Below are positions 6,003 through 10,159 of a stretch of 10,159 bases of DNA, piece by piece. The DNA is from Bacteroidales bacterium (GTDB lineage Bacteria > Bacteroidota > Bacteroidia > Bacteroidales > BM520). The notes under the pieces were generated by a model. The model was not told the DNA's origin. It saw only the letters and a list, made by a program, of their open reading frames with translations, and ran no database searches. Where the stretch lies: positions 1 to 10,159 of the forward strand of contig JALNXP010000069.1 of the NCBI GenBank assembly GCA_023230285.1, given 5' to 3'. The translations under genes and the position numbers were made by a program. Position 1 is the first letter of the stretch. Every line of letters begins with the position of its first letter.

Positions 6003-7487
6003 ATGAAAAAAATAAATATTGCATTAATCTTATTATTATTTACGATAACATTAACGGCACAAGTACCTGAAGAAGCCTTACGGTATTCAAGACTTAGCTA
6101 TACATCAGGAACAGCACGTTCGGCTTCCATGGCAGGAGCATTCGGTGCACTTGGCGGCGACTTTTCTACACTAACAACAAATCCGGCAGGAATAGGTATT
6201 TACAGAAGTTGTGAATTTAGCTTTACGCCATCATTATCATATACAGTTTCCAAATCAACATATTACGACAACGAGAGAAATGATTCAGAGACACAATTTA
6301 ACATTGCAAACATCGGTTACACGCATGTTTTTGAAGCCACAGCTAATGGAAAGCAAGCCGGATTCAAATATTTTCAGTTTGGTTTAGGATTGAACAGAAC
6401 AAATAATTTTGACAGAAACGTATTAGCGACAGGCTATAATGAAGAATCTTCCATCACCACTCAGTGGGTCAATGAAATTTCAAGAAACAACCCAAACTTT
6501 CTCAATGATGAAGACGGCATTCCAAACAGCTTGAATGACTATTCCACAGCTCTTGCATGGAACTCGTATCTTATTGATTTCGATACAGATAACGGCTTTT
6601 TCTTTTCTCATATGGAAGGCGGAAAAGTTCAACAGACCATAAGACTTACATCAGAAGGTTCACAAAATGAATTTGTATTTTCAGGAGGAACTAATTGGAA
6701 CGACAAACTATACTTTGGTATCACTTTGGGTATTCCGTATTACAACTATTATGAACGCTATAGGATTAAAGAAGAAGACATTAATTCTGTCAATCCATAC
6801 TTTTCAGACATGCAATATACAACGACACTGCGTTCAAGTGGAACCGGTATAAACTTCAAAGCCGGCATGATATACAAACCTGTTGAATGGTTAAGGATAG
6901 GTGCAGCAATACATACGCCGACATTATATGATGTTTCAGACACATATCAAGCTCAAATAGAAGCTAATTACGACCAAGAGATTAATGGATATTTTAGCTA
7001 CAATGATCAGTCAAGTATCTCTACCTTTTCTTATCAGTTAGTAACCCCATTGCGTGCTATTGGAAGTCTCGGATTTGTGATAGTCAACACAGGAATCATC
7101 AGTGTTGACTACACATATCAGGATTATTCCACCATGAAATTCAAAGACGATGAATATATTTTAGATGATGCAAACGAAATCATCAAAGAAAGTTACACTG
7201 CAACTCATAATGTACGTATAGGCGGGGAGTTGGCTTTAGGATTTTTAAGATTAAGAGCAGGTTATGGATTTGAGACATCACCATATCAAACAGACATCAA
7301 CAATGGTTTTAGAAGTCAGATATGTGGAGGCATAGGATTTAGGGCAGGTGCAATATACACAGACTTTGCTTTTGCACATAGTAAAGAAACTTTGGATTTT
7401 TATCCTTATTCATCAAGTTACGTAGAAGCTGCAAGCACAAGATATTTAGCAAACCAGTTTCAATTAACGTTCGGTTTCAGGTTTTAG
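6003..7487 (+). CDS. outer-membrane beta-barrel protein, OMPP1/FadL ('hemin receptor'-like) family
   Basis: This 494-residue protein is predicted to be an outer-membrane channel for small hydrophobic ligands. Seen: a signal peptide (1-19, cleavage likely LTA|Q) and a conserved N-terminal stretch, SGTARSASMAGAFGALGGD (35-53), then TNPAGIGIYR (59-68). This matches the FadL-family N-terminal plug region with its NPA motif. After that come alternating aromatic/polar strands through the length, and a C-terminal strand LTFGFRF ending in Phe494, the usual barrel assembly signal. Bacteroidota members are often labelled 'hemin receptor' or 'outer membrane protein transport protein', but the ligand is normally not shown. 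It lies 78 bp after the lipoprotein gene with no TAnnTTTG promoter in the gap, so co-transcription is likely, modulated by the intervening hairpin. Confidence 0.83.
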   Translation: MKKINIALILLLFTITLTAQVPEEALRYSRLSYTSGTARSASMAGAFGALGGDFSTLTTNPAGIGIYRSCEFSFTPSLSYTVSKSTYYDNERNDSETQFNIANIGYTHVFEATANGKQAGFKYFQFGLGLNRTNNFDRNVLATGYNEESSITTQWVNEISRNNPNFLNDEDGIPNSLNDYSTALAWNSYLIDFDTDNGFFFSHMEGGKVQQTIRLTSEGSQNEFVFSGGTNWNDKLYFGITLGIPYYNYYERYRIKEEDINSVNPYFSDMQYTTTLRSSGTGINFKAGMIYKPVEWLRIGAAIHTPTLYDVSDTYQAQIEANYDQEINGYFSYNDQSSISTFSYQLVTPLRAIGSLGFVIVNTGIISVDYTYQDYSTMKFKDDEYILDDANEIIKESYTATHNVRIGGELALGFLRLRAGYGFETSPYQTDINNGFRSQICGGIGFRAGAIYTDFAFAHSKETLDFYPYSSSYVEAASTRYLANQFQLTFGFRF

Positions 7488-7499
7488 ATAATTATCTAA
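7484..7499. repeat. perfect 16-bp palindrome at the stop codon of the FadL-family gene
   Basis: TTAGATAATTATCTAA is its own reverse complement and contains the TAG stop (7485-7487). It could be a protein-binding dyad or part of the transcript end, but AT-rich palindromes of this size also arise by chance. Confidence 0.45.
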
Positions 7500-7509
7500 T
7501 CATAGCGAC

Positions 7510-7541
7510 AAAGGCTGAGCAATTTTTTTGTATCAGCCTTT
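7510..7541 (+). terminator. probable terminator after the FadL-family gene
   Basis: AAAGGCTGA (7510-7518) and its exact complement TCAGCCTTT (7533-7541) form a 9-bp stem around a 14-base loop that includes seven Ts. It falls 22 bp after the stop and just before the prfA promoter. The downstream tract (ATTGTATTATTTG) is T-rich but interrupted, so efficiency is uncertain. Confidence 0.6.
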
Positions 7542-7550
7542 ATTGTATTA

Positions 7551-7582
7551 TTTGTAAAATTAAAATAATTCTTGTAAATTTG
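7551..7582 (+). promoter_or_regulatory. prfA promoter, full Bacteroidota-type -33/-7
   Basis: TTTG at 7551-7554 and TAAATTTG at 7575-7582 are separated by exactly 20 bp, fitting the Bacteroidota consensus TTTG-N(19-21)-TAnnTTTG. The start of transcription would fall near 7589, leaving only about a dozen bases before the prfA ATG at 7602. This is the best promoter in the window. Confidence 0.8.
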
Positions 7583-7601
7583 CACCCCAAAATAATGAGA
7601 T

Positions 7602-8684
7602 ATGCTGTTATTAGACAAATTAGAAGCTTTATATCTGAGATACAATGAGTTACATGAAGAAATCAACAATCCTGACATCATTTCCGATGTTAAGAAATAC
7701 ATAAAACTCAACAAAGATATAAAGGAATTAGACCCTGTTATAGATGCCTATAAAAATTATAAAAACATATTGGATAACATAGAGTCCACAAAGGACCTTC
7801 TTCAAACGGAGAAAGATGAAGAGATGCGTACGATGGCTAAAGAAGAACTCAACGACTTATTGGATAGCAAGACCCAATTAGAAGAAGAGATACAGATACT
7901 TTTGTTGCCCAATGATCCGCAGGACAGAAAAAATGCGATAGTAGAAATTCGTGCCGGCACCGGTGGTGATGAGGCGAGTATTTTTGCTGGAGACTTATAC
8001 AGAATGTATATGAAATATTGCGAGACCAAGCATTGGAAAGTAGAGCCTGTGAGTGCAACTTACGGCACTGTTGGTGGATATAAAGAAGTCATTTTCAATG
8101 TTATAGGCAATGATGTATATGGGCAGTTAAAATACGAGAGTGGAGTTCATCGTGTACAGCGGGTTCCGGAGACGGAAACTCAGGGCAGAGTACACACTTC
8201 GGCAGCATCAGTAGCTGTATTGCCGGAAGCAGAAGAATTTGATGTAGATTTAAAGCCATCTGACATACGCAAAGACACTTATTGTTCATCAGGTCCGGGC
8301 GGACAATCTGTTAACACCACCTATTCAGCCATACGTTTAACGCATATCCCGACAGGTATAGTTGTAACCTGTCAAGACCAAAAATCACAACTTAAAAACT
8401 TGGATAAAGCAATGCAAGTACTTCGTACCCGTATCTATGAACTTGAATATCAGAAATATCTTGATGAAATCTCAAGCAAAAGAAAAACCATGGTTTCTAC
8501 CGGTGACAGGTCTGCAAAAATCAGAACTTATAATTATCCTCAAGGACGTGTTACCGACCATCGCATTGGTTTATCATTATACAATCTTCCTGGCGTTATG
8601 GACGGGAATATACAAGAAATAATTGACAAACTGCAAGTTGCAGAAAATGCCGAACGTTTAAAAGAATCTATAACTTCCGATTAA
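7602..8684 (+). CDS. prfA: peptide chain release factor 1
   Basis: RF1 reads UAA and UAG stop codons and triggers peptide release on the ribosome. The 360 residues are full length. Seen: an N-terminal helical domain (1-105), then the core EIRAGTGGDEASIFAGDLYRMY (115-136). The stop-codon recognition tripeptide Pro-Glu-Thr (189-191, in HRVQRVPETE) is the RF1-type P-x-T, not the RF2 SPF. The catalytic GGQ is at 233-235 in SSGPGGQSVNTTYSA; Ser-Val-Asn-Thr-Thr-Tyr replaces the H-V-N-K/T-T-D of many bacteria, a variant I associate with Bacteroidota RF1. QDQKSQLKN (258-266) and the C-terminal RTYNYPQGRVTDHRIG (308-323) follow. There is no internal frameshift, as expected for RF1. It is driven by the promoter at 7551-7582 and followed 48 bp later by pyrF on the same strand. 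No prmC/hemK methylase follows, unlike E. coli. Confidence 0.97.
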   Translation: MLLLDKLEALYLRYNELHEEINNPDIISDVKKYIKLNKDIKELDPVIDAYKNYKNILDNIESTKDLLQTEKDEEMRTMAKEELNDLLDSKTQLEEEIQILLLPNDPQDRKNAIVEIRAGTGGDEASIFAGDLYRMYMKYCETKHWKVEPVSATYGTVGGYKEVIFNVIGNDVYGQLKYESGVHRVQRVPETETQGRVHTSAASVAVLPEAEEFDVDLKPSDIRKDTYCSSGPGGQSVNTTYSAIRLTHIPTGIVVTCQDQKSQLKNLDKAMQVLRTRIYELEYQKYLDEISSKRKTMVSTGDRSAKIRTYNYPQGRVTDHRIGLSLYNLPGVMDGNIQEIIDKLQVAENAERLKESITSD

Positions 8685-8732
8685 CAAATACATCTTTTAT
8701 ATTTTTATTTATATTTTCGATATTCACATATA

Positions 8733-9554
8733 ATGACAAAACAACAATTAATTGACAGCATATATAATAAAAATTCGTTTTTATGTATAGGACTTGACAG
8801 TGATTACAACAAATTACCGTCATGTATTTTAGACAATGATGACCCGATTTTTGAATTTAACAGAAGAATTATAGATGCCACTCACAAATATGCTGTAGCA
8901 TACAAACCAAACATAGCTTTTTATGAAAGTCGTGGCAGCCAAGGTTGGCAATCATTAGAGAAGACCGTAGACTATATTCGGAAAGTTGATGACAGTATAT
9001 TCATCATAGCTGATGCCAAGCGTGGAGACATAGGCAACACCTCCAAACAATATGCGATAGCATTCTTTCAAAACATTGATTTTGATGCTGTTACAGTTGC
9101 GCCTTATATGGGGAAAGATTCAGTTACTCCATTCTTGTCTTTTGACGGCAAATGGGTTATTTTACTTGCGTTGACATCAAACGAAGGAGCATACGACTTT
9201 CAATTTATTAAAGCCGGTGAAAAGCATTTATTTGAAACAGTTATAGAGACTTCAAAACAATGGGGTGCCAATGAAGACAACATGATGTATGTTGTTGGTG
9301 CTACAAAAGCAGAGATGTTGAAAGACATAAGAAAAATTGTGCCGGACAACTTCTTACTTGTTCCGGGCGTAGGAGCACAAGGCGGAAGTTTAAGTGAAGT
9401 CTGCAAATATGGTATAAACAAGGAAGTAGGCTTATTGGTCAATTCATCACGAGGTATAATATTTGCATCTAAAGGTGCTGATTTCGATTTAGTTGCAGAA
9501 CAAAAAGCTAAAGAGATTCAGTTAGAAATGAAGGAAATAATAGCATCACTTTAA
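8733..9554 (+). CDS. pyrF: orotidine 5'-phosphate decarboxylase
   Basis: This enzyme converts OMP to UMP, the last step of de novo pyrimidine synthesis. Its 273 residues fit the longer form of the TIM-barrel enzyme found in Bacteroidota and actinobacteria rather than the roughly 230-residue E. coli form. Seen: LCIGLDSD (17-24, first strand with the substrate Asp), AYKPNIAFYE (56-65, Lys58), and the catalytic D-x-K-x-x-D as DAKRGD (94-99; Asp94, Lys96, Asp99) followed by IGNTS. VAPYMGKDS (122-130) and the phosphate loop PGVGAQGG (211-218) with SSRGIIFAS (238-246, Arg240) complete the site. It lies 48 bp after prfA; only an imperfect -7 (TATATTTT at 8710) is seen in the gap, so read-through from the prfA promoter is likely. 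Confidence 0.96.
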   Translation: MTKQQLIDSIYNKNSFLCIGLDSDYNKLPSCILDNDDPIFEFNRRIIDATHKYAVAYKPNIAFYESRGSQGWQSLEKTVDYIRKVDDSIFIIADAKRGDIGNTSKQYAIAFFQNIDFDAVTVAPYMGKDSVTPFLSFDGKWVILLALTSNEGAYDFQFIKAGEKHLFETVIETSKQWGANEDNMMYVVGATKAEMLKDIRKIVPDNFLLVPGVGAQGGSLSEVCKYGINKEVGLLVNSSRGIIFASKGADFDLVAEQKAKEIQLEMKEIIASL

Positions 9555-9562
9555 GCTATTAT
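9537..9562 (+). terminator. weak stem-loop spanning the pyrF stop codon
   Basis: ATAATAGC (9537-9544) and GCTATTAT (9555-9562) are exact complements around a 10-base loop that holds the TAA stop (9552-9554). Only two G-C pairs are present and no T run follows, so it is a weak candidate for the end of the prfA-pyrF transcript. Confidence 0.3.
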
Positions 9563-9656
9563 CATATACAAAACACGTAACTATATTTACATACACATAA
9601 TATAGTTTATCAGCAACAATATCATTATATAAATCACAACCATAAACATTACATAA

Positions 9657-10159
9657 ATGGAGAATTTAAAAGAATTAGCACTTGAATATCATTCAAAAGG
9701 TCGTCCGGGCAAATTAGAGGTTATTCCATCAAAGCCGAGTCAAAGTCAGTTAGACCTTACGCTTGCGTACACTCCGGGTGTAGCGGCACCATGTCTTGAA
9801 ATAAAAGAGAACGTTGAAGACATATATAAATACACGGGGAAAGGTAATCTTGTAGCGGTCATTTCCAACGGCACGGCTGTATTAGGGCTTGGTGACATAG
9901 GTGCAGCAGCCGGCAAGCCTGTGATGGAAGGTAAAGGTTTGTTATTTAAAAGATTTGCAGACATAGATGTTTTTGATATAGAAGTTACGGAAAAAGACCC
10001 CGCAAAATTTGTAGAGGTTGTCAAATCCATAGCAGTCACATTTGGCGGCATCAACTTAGAAGACATTAAAGCGCCGGAATGTTTTGAAATAGAGGAAAGA
10101 TTAAAAGCCGAATTAGATATACCGGTGATGCACGATGATCAGCATGGCACTGAAATAAT
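9657..10159 (+). CDS. maeB: malic enzyme (NADP-type, MaeB-like), N-terminal 167 residues, cut by window edge
   Basis: Malic enzyme oxidatively decarboxylates malate to pyruvate with Mg2+ or Mn2+. Seen in the available part: [11 protein letters not shown] (36-46, with catalytic Tyr38), and [21 protein letters not shown] (64-84) followed by KPVMEGKG (87-94, catalytic Lys93). [10 protein letters not shown] (100-109), [15 protein letters not shown] (132-146, metal ligands Glu135-Asp136) and [11 protein letters not shown] (157-167, metal/active-site Asp pair) follow. The start is ATG at 9657 after a 102-bp AT-rich gap in which I find only an imperfect -7 (TATATTTA at 9582). Bacterial enzymes with this N-terminus often carry a C-terminal phosphotransacetylase-like domain of about 320 residues; whether this one does lies outside the window. 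NADP preference is inferred from the class, not seen. Confidence 0.92.
   Translation, partial: MENLKELALEYHSKGRPGKLEVIPSKPSQSQLDLTLAYTPGVAAPCLEIKENVEDIYKYTGKGNLVAVISNGTAVLGLGDIGAAAGKPVMEGKGLLFKRFADIDVFDIEVTEKDPAKFVEVVKSIAVTFGGINLEDIKAPECFEIEERLKAELDIPVMHDDQHGTEI

Noticed and set aside
7602..8684. Possible programmed frameshift or RF2 identity of the release factor
   Set aside because: The frame is continuous and the recognition tripeptide is P-E-T (RF1 type), not SPF.

Overview
The window is ordinary chromosomal DNA from an AT-rich member of the Bacteroidota, probably an anaerobe of the Bacteroidales type. Three observations support this. There are TAnnTTTG-type promoter -7 elements upstream of several genes. 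The release factor 1 carries the variant GGQ surround (CSSGPGGQSVNTTYSA) that I associate with this phylum. There is also a Tyr-rich lipoprotein next to a FadL/'hemin receptor'-like outer-membrane protein. The glycyl radical enzyme fragment at the left edge points to anaerobic life. The genus cannot be settled from the sequence alone.

Layout from left to right. At 1-211 (minus) is the N-terminus of a glycyl radical enzyme, cut by the window edge. After a divergent AT-rich promoter region (212-457) comes a plus-strand pair at 458-2437: an acyl-CoA carboxyltransferase (PCC-beta/MmdA type) and a small biotin carrier protein. This pair converges, with a 15-bp overlap of coding ends, on a minus-strand pair at 2423-4293. 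That pair is mazG (NTP pyrophosphohydrolase) followed by a secreted endonuclease/exonuclease/phosphatase-fold protein. A second divergent intergenic region (4294-4424) leads to a plus-strand pair at 4425-7487: a low-complexity Tyr/Gly/Trp then Ser/Asn/Arg-rich lipoprotein, and a beta-barrel protein of the OMPP1/FadL family. The remaining genes are all on plus: prfA (release factor 1, with a textbook Bacteroidota promoter), pyrF (orotidine 5'-phosphate decarboxylase, long form), and the 5' part of a malic enzyme that runs off the right edge.

Functionally, the carboxyltransferase/biotin carrier pair, the malic enzyme and the glycyl radical enzyme fit a fermentative C3/C4 metabolism (pyruvate, malate, succinate, propionate). 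No biotin carboxylase and no membrane decarboxylase subunit lies beside the carboxyltransferase, so carboxylase versus sodium-pump decarboxylase is undecided. mazG, prfA and pyrF are housekeeping genes. The lipoprotein/FadL pair is an envelope module of unknown substrate.

I see no mobile element, CRISPR array, tRNA, rRNA or phage gene, and no clearly new multi-gene system. The points most worth a second look are: a perfect 15-bp inverted repeat inside the coding sequence of the EEP gene, sited where it could end the opposing transcript; the 45-bp tandem repeat array and expanding Ser tract in the lipoprotein; and a long hairpin between the lipoprotein and FadL genes with no recognisable promoter after it.
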